DNA from: Pegea sp. RAD2-039
Taxonomy: Eukaryota; Chordata; Thaliacea; Salpida; Salpidae
Length of the DNA: 64,000 nt
Assembly: GCA_034620365.1 (NCBI GenBank)
Contig: JAQGEQ010000330.1
Span: forward strand, 248,001 to 312,000
Direction of reading: 5' to 3'
A program made the translations under genes and the position numbers. The notes under the pieces were generated by a model. It was given only the letters and a program-made list of their open reading frames with translations, made no database searches and was not told the origin of the DNA. This document shows, one piece after another, positions 1 to 10,786 of this stretch. How positions within the stretch are numbered: the first letter of the stretch is position 1; each line of letters begins with the position of its first letter.

Positions 1-1850
1 CATCAGTTCATTCTGATATCTTCATCTCTTCTTATGAAGATACAAACATGACTTCATCTTCAATTTATTCTGATCTTCAAACTTTCTAACAACTTGTCTC
101 AGAGTTACATCAGTTCATTCTGATATCTTCCCATCTATTCTTATGAAGATTTAAACATGATGTCATCTTCTAATTATTCTGATCTTCAAACTCTCTAACA
201 ACTTGTCTCAGAGTTACATCAGTTCATTCTGATATCTTCCCATCTATTCTTATGAAGATTTAAACATGATGTCATCTTCTAATTATTCTGATCTTCAAAC
301 TCTCTAACAACTTGTCTCAGAGTTACATCAGTTCATTCTGATATCTTCAATCTCTTCTTATGAAGATTTAAACATGACGTCATCTTCAATTTATTCTGAT
401 CTTCAAACTTTCTAACAACTTGTCTCAGAGTTACATCAGTTCATTCTGATATCTTCATCTCTTCTTATGAAGATACAAACATGACTTCATCTTCAATTTA
501 TTCTGATCTTCAAACTTTCTAACAACTTGTCTCAGAGTTACATCAGATCATTCTGATATCTTCCCATCTATTCTTATGAAGATTTAAACATGACGTCATC
601 TTCAATTTATTCTGATCTTCAAACTTTGTAACAAATTGTCTCAGAGTTACATCAGTTCATTCTCATATCTTCCATCTCTTCTTATGAAGATGCAAACATG
701 ACTTCATCTTCAAATTCTCTAACAACTTGTCTCAGAGTTACATCAGTTCATTCTGATATCTTCCCCTCTCTTGTGAAGATACAAACATGACTTCATCTTC
801 AATTTATTCTGATATCTTCCCATCTATTCTTATGAAGATTTAAACATGATGTCATCTTCTAATTATTCTGATCTTCAAACTTTCTAACAACTTGTCTCAG
901 AGTTACATCAGATCATTCTGATATCTTCCCATCTATTCTTATGAAGATTTAAACATGATGTCATCTTCTAATTATTCTGATCTTCAAACTCTCTAACAAC
1001 TTGTCTCAGAGTTACATCAGTTCATTCTGATATCTTCCATCTCTTCTTATGAAGATTTAAACATGATGTCATCTTCAATTTATTCTGATCTTCAAACTTT
1101 CTAACAACTTGTCTCAGAGTTACATCAGATCATTCTGATATTTTCCCATCTATTCTTATGAAGATTTAAACATGATGTCATCTTCTAATTATTCTGATCT
1201 TCAAACTCTCTAACAACTTGTCTCAGAGTTACATCAGTTCATTCTGATATCTTCCCATCTCTTCTTATGAAGATTTAAACATGACGTCATCTTCAATTTA
1301 TTCTGATCTTCAAACTTTCTAACAACTTGTCTCAGAGTTACATCAGATCATTCTGATATCTTCCCATCTATTCTTATGAAGATTTAAACATGATGTCATC
1401 TTCTAATTATTCTGATCTTCAAACTCTCTAACAACTTGTCTCAGAGTTACATCAGTTCATTCTGATATCTTCCCATCTCTTCTTATGAAGATTTAAACAT
1501 GACGTCATCTTCAATTTATTCTGATCTTCAAACTCTCTAACAACTTGTCTCAGAGTTACATCAGATCATTCTGATATCTTCCCATCTATTCTTATGAAGA
1601 TTTAAACATGATGTCATCTTCTAATTATTCTGATCTTCAAACTCTCTAACAACTTGTCTCAGAGTTACATCAGTTCATTCTGATATCTTCCCATCTCTTC
1701 CTATGAAGATTCAAACATGACTTCATCTTCTAATTATTCTGATCTTCAAACTCTCTACCAACTTGTCTCAGAGTTACATCAGTTCATTCTGATATCTTCC
1801 ATCTCTTCCTATGAAGATTCAAATATGACCTTATCTTTTAATTATTATGA
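1..1850 (+). repeat. 109-bp satellite array M1 (about 17 units)
   Basis: Tandem units of about 106-110 bp run from the window edge, so the array probably extends outside. Each unit contains CTAACAACTTGTCTCAGAG, a GATATCTTC segment and a CATGACGTCATCTTC-like box. The box varies between TGACGTCATC, TGATGTCATC and TGACTTCATC from unit to unit. Two unit subtypes (TTCTAATTATTCTGATC versus TTCAATTTATTCTGATC) are interspersed, a sign of higher-order turnover. The array ends about 90 bp before the PGAP1 start codon. The same family forms five more arrays in this window, three of them in the opposite orientation. Confidence 0.95.
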
Positions 1851-1938
1851 TTAAGAAAAATATAATATTATAATGATAATTATCAAAATATTTTCTTTTA
1901 TTTTTATCAAATTTACAAATTTAAGTCTTCCACAGACG

Positions 1939-4900
1939 ATGACTTTAAAATCGTTTTTCTTCCACATTTTCATCTTCTCTATTTTCATTGGAGGACTTTA
2001 TGACATCATCTTTAATCGCGAAAACAACAAATGTGAGATGACGTATATGTTCGAGTACCCTAGGTTTCAACAAGTACGCCCGAAAACTTTTTTTATCAAA
2101 TATTTGAAGACATCATCACGCAGATACATGTAGAAGATCACTCGGACTACAAACTCTTCCTCTATGGTGAAGGAGAATATTTTGGAAGAATCAGAAATTT
2201 GAAGTTGAAAGGAATTCCAATTTTATATATTCCTGGACATGCCGGGAGTTATAAACAAGTAAGTTGTGACGTCATCATTTATATGCTTGTGACGTCATCA
2301 TTTATATACTTGTGACGTCATCTAACCAACTAATGATGACGTCATCATCTTTTAGGTTCGATCGCTTGCTTCTGTTCTTCTTCGAAAGTCTTTTAGTCGT
2401 GATCATCATTTCAATGTCTTTACAATCGACTTCAACGAACAATTTGCAGCTGTACGCGGTTCTCTATTACGTCATCAAACTAATTACGTCAGCAAATGTA
2501 TCACAACAATTCTCAATCTCTACAAATCGAATAACGAAGTGATGACGTCATCAGTCGCGATAGTAGCGCACTCAATGGGTGGAATGATTGCACGTGACTT
2601 ATTTACTTTACCAAACTTTAACCCACGTGACGTCAACGTCATCATCACCATGGCAACGCCACATCAAGCGCCTGTTGTTAACATCGATTACGTCATCAAC
2701 GACTTCTACAAACGTGTCAATCATCATTGGATGACGTCATCATCACTTAATCACGTCACACTAATCTCAATCGCGGGTGGCAGTCGTGATATTCAAGTGA
2801 CGTCATCACTAGCTCATCTACCAAACGTGACGTCATCAGCGTTGTCAGTTGTGACGTCATCAATACCACGAGTCCATCTAACAACCGATCATCTTTGTAT
2901 TGTTTGGTGCAAGCAACTTGTGCTCGTGACGTCACGTTTTTTCTATGACGTCATCGATTCGAAAACACATCAAATCACTGATGACGTCATCAAACGAGAA
3001 GAAACTGCGCGTTTTCACTTTCTACGTCATCCTGGGTTTCGACCTGATGTCATCAGTGACGTCATCACTACCACAAAAATCAACAAATCGTTTCCATGGC
3101 ATCAAGTGATGAAGTCATCACGTTGTTGGTCGTCACGTGATGAAATCGCTAAAAAAATGACGTCATCATCATCTGGAATCTATTTCGCCTTTTCAATTCG
3201 CGATTTAGTAAATCGTGGCGTCGATGACGTCATCATTCGAACCCACCTCGCTGCACGTGATTCATGGATCCTAGCAACGAAAACCTTTGGTCCTGATGAC
3301 GTCACCGCAATCGATTTATCACGTGACGTCATCATCGCACCAACTTATCGTATTATTCACATCAAACTTCGCGAATTGATGACGTCATCGAATTGGATTG
3401 TGATGGTGACGTCACGAACGCGACTTCGATTACTTCTTGAAGTAAACGCACTCACTCGTGACGAATTATCAATGACGTCATCGGCGCTATCACCGCTTCG
3501 CTTGTTGTATAATGCTAAACTGATGACGTCATCATCGCCACAATGTTCTAATCGATTTTATTATCGCATCGATGTTGATGACGTCACTCAACCCTATCAC
3601 GCCATCAGTGCACGTGTCGTTGGTGATGACGTCATTAAAGCCTTTTCGCGTTCTGAAGTCACGTGGGATGAAGGAGCGACACAATTCGGTGATGACGTCA
3701 TCAACGTCAACATCAGAACGCCACCAAGCGAGCAAAAGTTGCTTCGTCTTCATTTCTATCTTGAAAAATCTTTATTACGTCATCACTTCGAGATTCGATT
3801 AGAAATATTTAAATCTCTTGGCTCCTTGATGCTCCAATCTTCATCTCAGATCTTCATTTCTTGTGTCATCACTCTCAGCTTAATCTTAAATCATATGACG
3901 TCATCAATATCATCTTTTAAAGACCTCTATATAATTCACAATGACGTCATCAACCCAATCGCGTTATTCCCGATCTTGATCGCGTTTCCGACGTCTTTTC
4001 CAGTCTCTTTAATCCTCATCTTTTTCGGATCATTTTTAACCCGGATTATCTTCATCTTTCATTTGATCCTTATCTTCATCCTTAAACTTCCTTCTCGCTT
4101 AATTCCGTCCAAACTAATGACGTCATCACTACTTCCGTCTAAGTCAGTGACGTCATCACTACTTTCATCGATGCTGATGACGTCATCGCTACTTCACGCT
4201 CTAATTTTAGGGATTCTTTTAAATCGTGCGCCTTCAATAGCTCCTTTCTACTTCTACTTGATGACGTTTCTACGAGTAACCATACTTCGAGATCAGATGA
4301 CGTCATCACCACAAATGACGTCACCATCAGAAGATGAAGTAGTGACGTCATCACCACAAATGATGTCACCATCAGAAAATGAAGATGAAGTGATGACGTC
4401 AGCATCAGAAAATGAAGATGAAGTGATGACGTCATCACCACAAATGACGTCACCATCAGAAAACAAAGATGAAGTCCTGACGTCATCAACATTAATGACG
4501 TCACCATCAGAAAACAAAGATGAAGTGATGACGTCATCAGAAAATTCATCTCCTGTGACGTCGTCGTCAGAGGATGAAGACAATTTGGTGACGTCACCAA
4601 CTCGTAAACTAGTGACATCATCACCGCTTCCAGAAGTTGTGACGTCATCTCCAGATTTGTTTCAACGTGTAATGCTGATGACGTCACAATCAGTTTTTAG
4701 CTTTCTCGTTGAATCTGACATCGATGATGACGTCATCGGTGGCAGCGGTGATTCTGTGACGTCAAACCACAAACGACTTCGAATTCGAAGATTTCGAAAA
4801 ATCAATAAAATGACGTCATCATCATCAAGTGACGTCATCATCACACGTGAATTTCTTCTTCTCAACTTTTGGTTCTATTACTTGATCTTCTCAATCCCTC

Positions 4901-5203
4901 CTCTTATAGCAACATCCGACAAGTAAGTGTGTGACGTCATCATATCACTATGACGTCATCATCTATTCGCGCAGGTCAAAGTTTGAAGAAGAACCGATGA
5001 TATCACTGATCGCTTGTTTCATCTTCTTTCTACAATCAATGACGTCATCAAATGACGTCATCATTAGCTGGAAAGTGTCTTTTGTGATAAGCATCATCAT
5101 CGTCATCATGACAACGGTTACTACGTCATCATCGCTTTATCTTCTTCCTCATTTTATTTTAGCACTGATGACGTCACAACTGGTTCCTATGTTTCTTAAG
5201 TGA
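1939..5203 (+). CDS. PGAP1: GPI inositol-deacylase PGAP1, copy A (4 exons)
   Basis: Exons 1939-2073, 2124-2258, 2356-4922 and 4975-5203 join in frame to 1021 residues. Introns are 50, 97 and 52 nt with GT-AG ends. PGAP1 is an ER membrane esterase that removes the acyl chain from GPI inositol so GPI-anchored proteins can leave the ER. Seen: an N-terminal hydrophobic anchor (residues about 5-22), [32 protein letters not shown], and the lipase nucleophile elbow AHSMGG with the likely catalytic Ser near residue 163. Then follow ATPHQAPV and [13 protein letters not shown]-type blocks, and several C-terminal hydrophobic segments. Human PGAP1 (922 residues, from memory) has the same blocks in order. 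The start matches the human N terminus. Oddities: the exons are filled with TGACGTCATC motifs, read as MTSS/VTSS, DDVI or RHH according to frame. An acidic [11 protein letters not shown] repeat (about 4300-4560) enlarges a C-terminal loop. I see no inactivating lesion. Confidence 0.93.
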
Positions 5204-5216
5204 TGACGTCATCAAA
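2262..5216. repeat. TGACGTCA (CRE-like palindrome) cluster in PGAP1 copy A
   Basis: By hand count about 42 exact TGACGTCA octamers lie in exon 3. Four are in intron 2, two in intron 3, and about four in exon 4 and at the stop codon. Chance would give well under one in 3 kb. Most are extended to GATGACGTCATC or TGATGACGTCATCA, which are themselves perfect palindromes. They fall in all three coding frames and in introns, so codon choice alone does not explain them. TGACGTCA is the classical CREB/ATF bZIP site; whether any bZIP protein binds here is not visible. Copy B (21888-24810) carries an equivalent cluster. Confidence 0.95.
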
Positions 5217-5600
5217 TTTGTAATTGACGTGTAGACAAATTTTTTGAATTTTAACTTATTGATGTTGCAAAATAGATTATTAAAATTTCGTTTCAAAATT
5301 GAAATTACAAATTTATTTTCGAATATTTTTGACTAAAAGAATTTTTTCTTCACAAAATTAAAGCAATTAAAAAAAATGATTTCTTAGATTTAGTTTATAA
5401 AATATAATTTTTAATTATTATAAAGAATTTAGTTTAAAAGTATTATAAATTGGAAACTTCTTATCAAATTTTTATAGCATTTTACGCTGCCAGTAATATA
5501 CTAAAGAACTCTTAAAGCGAACACAAAGCAGTATAAATAAAAGAGATTATAATTAAATAAATTAAATAAGATTAGGAATACTGCGGAAGTAGTTTAAGTT
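5217..5600. other. AT-rich 3' flank of PGAP1 copy A
   Basis: No gene seen. The sequence is almost identical to the flank after PGAP1 copy B (24810-25195), so the segmental duplication continues past the gene. Confidence 0.6.
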
Positions 5601-6000
5601 TTTTATTTATTTCAATAAACGTGAAGAAAGGTGCCTGAAGAGAGAACCTCTCGCTAACACACATTTTCACAAATAATATCTATTAATTCCAAAATATAGA
5701 AAGTAAAAGATGTAACACATAATATTTCAATAGTCCTCAAAGCATATAACAATGAACAATTACATAGAAGGAAAAATTCACAGTTTAGAAATAACAATTC
5801 TGGCAATATTAAAACGCTTTAACTTCTTGAACAACACGAGCGACTTCGACATGACAATGTCTGATGGCAGCTGGTTCCATGTACTAATTGGCGGTATGAG
5901 AAAAATTTGTTCTGACTAATGTACCAGGTGATATAGGCTTATTAAGATGTAATGTGTATTGTTTGAGCTGATATAACTTGAGGGAAGGACTAATGGAAAA
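5600..6000 (-). mobile_element. 5'-truncated LINE (non-LTR retrotransposon) 3' end, copy 1
   Basis: Read on the minus strand, this encodes the end of a reverse-transcriptase polyprotein: a TWNQLPSDIVMSKS block, then LVLFKKLKRFNIAR, with the stop at 5778-5780. W-N-x-L-P-x-x-[IV]-V followed by F-K-x-x-L is the usual C-terminal signature of non-LTR retrotransposon ORF2. A roughly 170-bp 3' UTR follows, containing the hairpin-like GAGAGGTTCTCTC, then TTCAGGCACC and TTCAATAAACG. The element is only a 3' stump and carries no intact enzyme. It is shared with 25195-25560 as part of the PGAP1 duplication, and is related to 37690-38180. Confidence 0.75.
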
Positions 6001-7300
6001 GAAATCATCAAACTGAAGGTCAATTAAATTGTGGATAATTTTAAAAATAAGAATTAAGTCGTAAATGTAAATATAAAAAATGAATTAAGAAAACAGTAGC
6101 ATTGTTAACAAAATTACTTAAATTATATTTAAACAAAATTTTAAAAAAGGTTTTGATGTAGTTATAGAGTTAGAAAGTAGGTTCTAATCTTTGGTTACTC
6201 TATTGAAAATTATTAGTCGACTAAATGCTATTAAAGCTACTAAGTGAGTTACTTCTGAATGATGCCGTATGAAAGATTGCTGTTTTTAAAAGAAATCATT
6301 AAAATTTCGGCACATTTCTAAACAATATATACTACTGCACATTTATTTATATTAACTTCAAAATTCACGCACTTAAGCATTTTGCTTTATACAAATTGTC
6401 AAATTTAGATGTTTTGTATTGAGATTATTATGAGATGAATTAATTGTTATCTAGTTACTAAGCATAATCTAAGGCAAATATATTTGATTCTCGAAGCTAG
6501 TCGAAGTCTTCAGATTTTGCCGTAAGTAAAAAAAGCCGTAAAAGTCAATAAACTTAACGATATACGAATACTTCTGGTAACAGTAAAAAGCTTATCAGAA
6601 AATTTATAATTATATCTAATGGAGAAAGACTTCAAATTTTATTAATATTATTTTATTCATTACTTGTTGATATAATGGTGATAATAAACAAATTTATTAA
6701 ACTGATTTTCACTTCTTAGTAATGATGTTTAACTGTAGAAAAACAATTACTTGAACTTCAATCAAAACAAAAACATTTTTGTCAATCCAATTAAGTTATT
6801 ATCAGTTTTTCAAGATTTTATTAAATACCAAAATTCATTTCATAAAAATTTCTTAAGTCTTCTGATAATAAAAGTTTAATTGAATTCTTCACAGAAGTTT
6901 TTAGAATTTGTAGTTTTATTATTAAGATATTAATAATCAAATCACAAATAACAATTTTTTGGTTGAAAGTTTAAAATTTTAATTTCTTGGTAAAAATCAT
7001 ATAATATTAGAAAACTGATTTTTAGGCTCTCTGAAAGAAATAAATACAAAAATTTGTAGAAAAAAAAACTTATTTATTAAAACTTTCAACGAAAAAAAAT
7101 CACGAATTAACAGAAAAATTTTATAATTCATTACATTTTATATTTTTGTATTTGTAAAGAAAGTTTTAAATCTTTGGTATTGTTTAACTTCTAAGATTTT
7201 GTTTTTATGAAGAATTGAAAACATAGAAGAAGATGATGTAAAAGTATTATAAACAATTGTCTTATTTTTAAACTTACCTTAACTTACTTTTTAAACTTTT
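6001..7300. other. AT-rich intergenic DNA, no gene seen
   Basis: No coding potential found. Most of it is duplicated at 25560-26500, with a stretch around 6600-7080 missing or replaced there. Confidence 0.5.
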
Positions 7301-7310
7301 TTTCTTTCTT

Positions 7311-7590
7311 TATTGCGGCGAAAAATTCCAAAAGATGTTTTTTTGTTCGTTTTTTGCTGGTGAATCCATCTGATATGAATTTGATAATTTTAAATGCTAT
7401 TTAGACATAAAAAATATTTAGACCAAATAATTAACAATTTTTGTAAGCGGAATAGATGAAAAGTATTATCTCTACCATCTCAAGAAGTTGGCAGATTTCC
7501 CACCAAGTATTTTGAAATGGAAGTTAACGAAACTTAAACTTTGAAAGAACTTGAAAAGAAAATCAGGAGAAATGAAATTCAGTTAGTTTA
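7311..7590 (+). pseudogene. Unknown exon-like fragment, family U copy 1 (decayed)
   Basis: One of five copies of a segment of unknown identity. On this strand it contains CGAAAAATTCCAAAAGATG, a T-rich stretch ending GCTG|GTGAATCC (a candidate splice donor), and about 70 bp further on the block GAAGTTGGCAGATTTCCCAC. The acceptor that reads TTGCAG in the copy at 26502 is TTGCGG here. The second block has lost the long reading frame present at 18394-18547 on the other strand. Probably a dead paralogue. Confidence 0.4.
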
Positions 7591-7932
7591 TTTTGAATTT
7601 ACTTTCCTGAACTTTATTTAATAAACATTTTAACAAAACTAAAAAGAAATTTAAAAAGAAAGAAATCTTAATCAGAACTAATCATAAACGAAAGCTCAAA
7701 ACTATCACTTAACAATACTAGCATAATAATAGGCATTTGTAATAATAAACAATTAATATTTACAAATTGTTATCAAATATCAAAATAAAAGTGGTTTTCA
7801 TTGAATTTGAAAAAACCCAAAGAAAATATTTACATATTAGCAAATTTACCAATTATTATCAGATATAAAATAAAAAATATTTTCTTTGGCTTAGATTATT
7901 AGTAACTAGTAAATATAATTCTTCTACAGACC

Positions 7933-8301
7933 ATGACTTTAAAATCGTTTTTCTTTAACATCTTCATCTTCTATATTTTTATTGGAGGACTTTATGACGT
8001 CATCTACAATCGCGAAAACAACAAATGTGAGATGACGTATATTTATACAATTCTCAATCTCTACAAATCGAATAACGAAGTGATGACGTCATCAGTCGCG
8101 ATAGTAGCGCACTCAATGGGTGGAATAATTGCACGTGACGTCAACGTCATCATCACCATGGCAACGCCACATCAAGCGCCCGTTGTTAACATCGGTTACA
8201 TCATCAACGACTTCTACAAACGTGTCGATAATTATTTGATTATTAAATACTCAATAAAATATCAAAATCCTGTAAAACTAAGTTCTTTTGAGAACAACTG
8301 A
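7933..8301 (+). pseudogene. PGAP1 fragment C: exon 1 fused to the nucleophile-elbow region
   Basis: An open frame of 122 codons begins like PGAP1 ([11 protein letters not shown]... IGGLYDVIYNREN). It jumps from within exon 1 into exon 3 ([16 protein letters not shown]), keeps AHSMGG and ATPHQAPV, and then runs into unrelated sequence after about residue 100. The junction is not at splice sites, so this is a genomic deletion rather than a processed copy. A further in-frame loss removes about ten residues after the elbow (IIARDVNVII). The same exon 1/exon 3 junction recurs in fragment D (30600-30924), and both fragments face a long-tailed lectin gene. Enzymatic activity is very unlikely; whether the small open frame is expressed is unknown. 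Confidence 0.7.
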
Positions 8302-8465
8302 TTTTAAAAATCAAAAATTTACGAATTCATTAAATTCGAATAAAACCAAAGAAAATATATTAGAAAATTTACAAACTATTATCATATATGAAATAAAAGA
8401 TGTTTTCTTGAAATTGGTTGTGACAATGTTTATGGGAAGAACAATTAGATCAATTGAAGTAAGAG

Positions 8466-8676
8466 TTGGTTAATGACCGAGTTACATCGTGGATGGTGAT
8501 TGACTGGATGTAGATTCAGGATCTTCAGGTGTTCCAACAGGCTTTCTAAACCTATAATATATTCTATCTTGATTCCTAAATGGAACAATAGTGTCATAAC
8601 CAGCTTCATTATTTATTACAGATTGATTATTAACAGACTCTTCCAAGGGATTTCTAATTTCACTGTAAATTGGTTC
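8466..8676 (-). pseudogene. Untranslated remains of the cytoplasmic tail of the lectin gene at 8677-9456
   Basis: On the minus strand this continues the homology to the last ~56 residues of the long-tailed lectin genes (27106-28053 and 29368-30336), including the segments for PLEESVNNQSV and EAGYDTIVPF. It lies downstream of a premature stop at 8677-8679, so it is not translated in that gene's frame. Confidence 0.7.
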
Positions 8677-9456
8677 TTAATTTTCATCCGTAATATTATT
8701 GACAATGATATGCTCAGCTGGTTGTTGAGGTTCCGCAGCTATAGCAACAACAGCGTCATCTACAGCAGGTTGAGATGATTGATGTAAATCCATAAAAATA
8801 AGAGAGTTACTTCTCTGTTGATGTTTCTTAAATAGCTTATACACCAAAATTACAATAATTACCAACAATAAAACAAATCCTAAAGAAATTCCAATCACTA
8901 AAGAAGAACTTGTTGTTGATGATGGTGCTGAATAGTTGTCAGTTCTACCAATTGTTGGTTCATACTTGGATGTTGTATCGAGTTCTGTTGTTGTTGGAAT
9001 CAGTTTGTTCTTAGAGCATAAGAATGGAAGTTTGAAATCATCAATGTTATAATTATTGTAATTTGAATCAAATTGAATTCCCCTAAAATGTTTTCTTATA
9101 TGAAATGTATTTCCATCTGTATTTGGAACTACATCTTTAAAAAACAAAGATTTTTGCTCATCAACATCCAGTAATGTCCCATCACTCCAAGAACCAACTT
9201 CGTTCTTTACTGAGAGTCCAATCCGATACATATTTCTCTTTCTTAATTCTTCAGTACCAGTTAAACCATCAACATCACTTTTGTAGCAATCTTCTAATTG
9301 ATTCAAAGTATCATTTAATCTCTTCCAATTGTTGATTGGAGCTAGCTGTTCACCAAATTGCTGACAATAATCAACTGAATCTTTCCAGTTCTTCTTTGTA
9401 TCCACTATTCGAACAAGCAAGCCATCGGACTCATATTGATTCTTACAAATCTCCAT
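8677..9456 (-). CDS. C-type-lectin-like membrane receptor L1 (long tail, truncated)
   Basis: 259 residues in one exon. Residues 1-145 form a C-type-lectin-like domain: MEICKNQY start, W-K-D-S-V-D-Y-C helix block, YRIGLS in place of WIGL, SWSDGT, and a terminal FLCSK cysteine. A Thr/Ser-rich stalk follows, then one transmembrane helix (about 189-211) ending in basic KLFKKHQQR and the start of a cytoplasmic tail. The tail stops after NNITDEN because a Tyr codon (as in 29368-30336) has become TAA. The three YxxI motifs of the full-length paralogues are therefore lost. The C-terminal lectin half is of type X. No signal peptide is visible. PGAP1 fragment C converges on it from the left. Function unknown; a recognition receptor is an inference from architecture. 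Confidence 0.8.
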   Translation of the reverse strand: MEICKNQYESDGLLVRIVDTKKNWKDSVDYCQQFGEQLAPINNWKRLNDTLNQLEDCYKSDVDGLTGTEELRKRNMYRIGLSVKNEVGSWSDGTLLDVDEQKSLFFKDVVPNTDGNTFHIRKHFRGIQFDSNYNNYNIDDFKLPFLCSKNKLIPTTTELDTTSKYEPTIGRTDNYSAPSSTTSSSLVIGISLGFVLLLVIIVILVYKLFKKHQQRSNSLIFMDLHQSSQPAVDDAVVAIAAEPQQPAEHIIVNNITDEN

Positions 9457-10455
9457 AATAAAGATGAAATCTTACTTCAAAACTGATTATCTATAAAAAT
9501 AATTAATATTTTAGACTTTAGATAATTTATTTTCAACAAGAATTTTAAAATTATTTCGATTTTTCAATTTTATCTACAATCATCTTTCACAATAAATTAT
9601 GTAAGAAAAGCAATTAAAAATAATCAAGATAAGATTATTAGAGCTTAATCTATTATAAAATAGTTTTTATCTAAAAACTTTGATTCAAAATAACTAAAAT
9701 AATTATCAATTACGATTTAATTTCTTTAAGTATAAACTTAATATAAATTTTTAATAAAAATTAAGTTTTTTAAAATCAAGTAGAGATAAAAAGTTTACAA
9801 ATAGTAATATATAATACAACCAAGTGAATGATCAAAATAAGTAGTTTTAAAACTTTACATTTTCACAACTGATAAAATTGCTCATATTAATCTAACCACA
9901 TTTTTAACAAGCTTAGTTTTATTTGCAAAATGACAAAAATGTATAATTAAAAATAAATCGTAAATACGATTCCTTTTTTAATCACAACAATTTGCTAGAA
10001 ATAAAATAACAGCTTTAAAAATAGAAGCTTAGCGTGAAATAAAAGTGAAACCTCATAAGAAGACAGTAACGATAGAATGAAGACCAAATAATTAAAATAT
10101 GACAATATTAATCAACAAAAGCGGAATATTAATCAACAGAAGCGGAATATTAATCAACAGAAGCGGAATATTAATCAAGGCTAAATTGGTTGTGTTTCAA
10201 ATAAAAAACTGTAATTTGCAAAATATATATTATATATTTTGTTTAGAACAAGAAGCTTTTTAATTTGTTTGTGATTTATTATAAACCTTTTATCAAAATC
10301 AAAATATTTTTATAATTAAATAAAATCAATTTGTAAAATCGATCCCAATTTGTATTAATTCATACTCCTTTTTATGTTTTTCATTTTTCATAAAGTTTCT
10401 TTTTAACTTACCATCCGCTACAATCTTTGTTAGCTTGACTAAGGTCTTATATCTA
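9457..10455 (-). promoter_or_regulatory. Conserved lectin 5' flank, type 1 (block B)
   Basis: About 1 kb of AT-rich non-coding DNA. In reverse orientation it matches the sequence immediately upstream of the lectin genes at 16733, 32704 and 28053, up to the start codon. Conservation across copies includes CACAATAAATTATGTAAG and ACTCCTTTTTATG segments. It probably carries the promoter, but no specific element can be proven by eye. Its far end always abuts either the 109-bp satellite or an AGATATAAG(C/T)CCTTA edge. Confidence 0.5.
10105..10182. repeat. 20-bp tandem repeat inside block B (4 units)
   Basis: Units resemble GCGGAATATTAATCAACAGA. The same four-unit expansion is present at 28540-28618. 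Plus-oriented block B copies (for example near 16020 and 31990) carry only about one unit. Confidence 0.8.
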
Positions 10456-10786
10456 ATTTATTCTGATCTTCAAACTATCTAACAACTTGTCACAGAGTTA
10501 CATCAGTTCATTCTGATATCTTCCATCTCTTCTTATGAAGATGCAAACATGACTTCATCTTCTAATTATTCTGATCTTCAAACTTTCTAACAACTTGTCT
10601 CAGAGTTACATCAGTTCATTCTCATATCTTCATCTCTTCTTATGAAGATACAAACAAGACGTCATCTTCTAATTATTCTGATCTTCAAATTCTCTAACAG
10701 TTTGTCTCAGAGTTACATCAGTTAATTCTCATATCTTCATCTCTTCTTTTGAAGATTCAAACATGACTTCATCTTCTAATTATCCT
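10456..10786 (+). repeat. 109-bp satellite array M2 (about 3 units)
   Basis: Same family and orientation as 1-1850. It directly abuts the end of block B with the same junction as the other arrays. Confidence 0.9.

Noticed and set aside
3532-4865. Several long open frames antisense to PGAP1 exon 3, rich in MTSS/DDVI
   Set aside because: The palindromic motif reads without stops on both strands, so antisense openness is a by-product. No conserved domain is seen.
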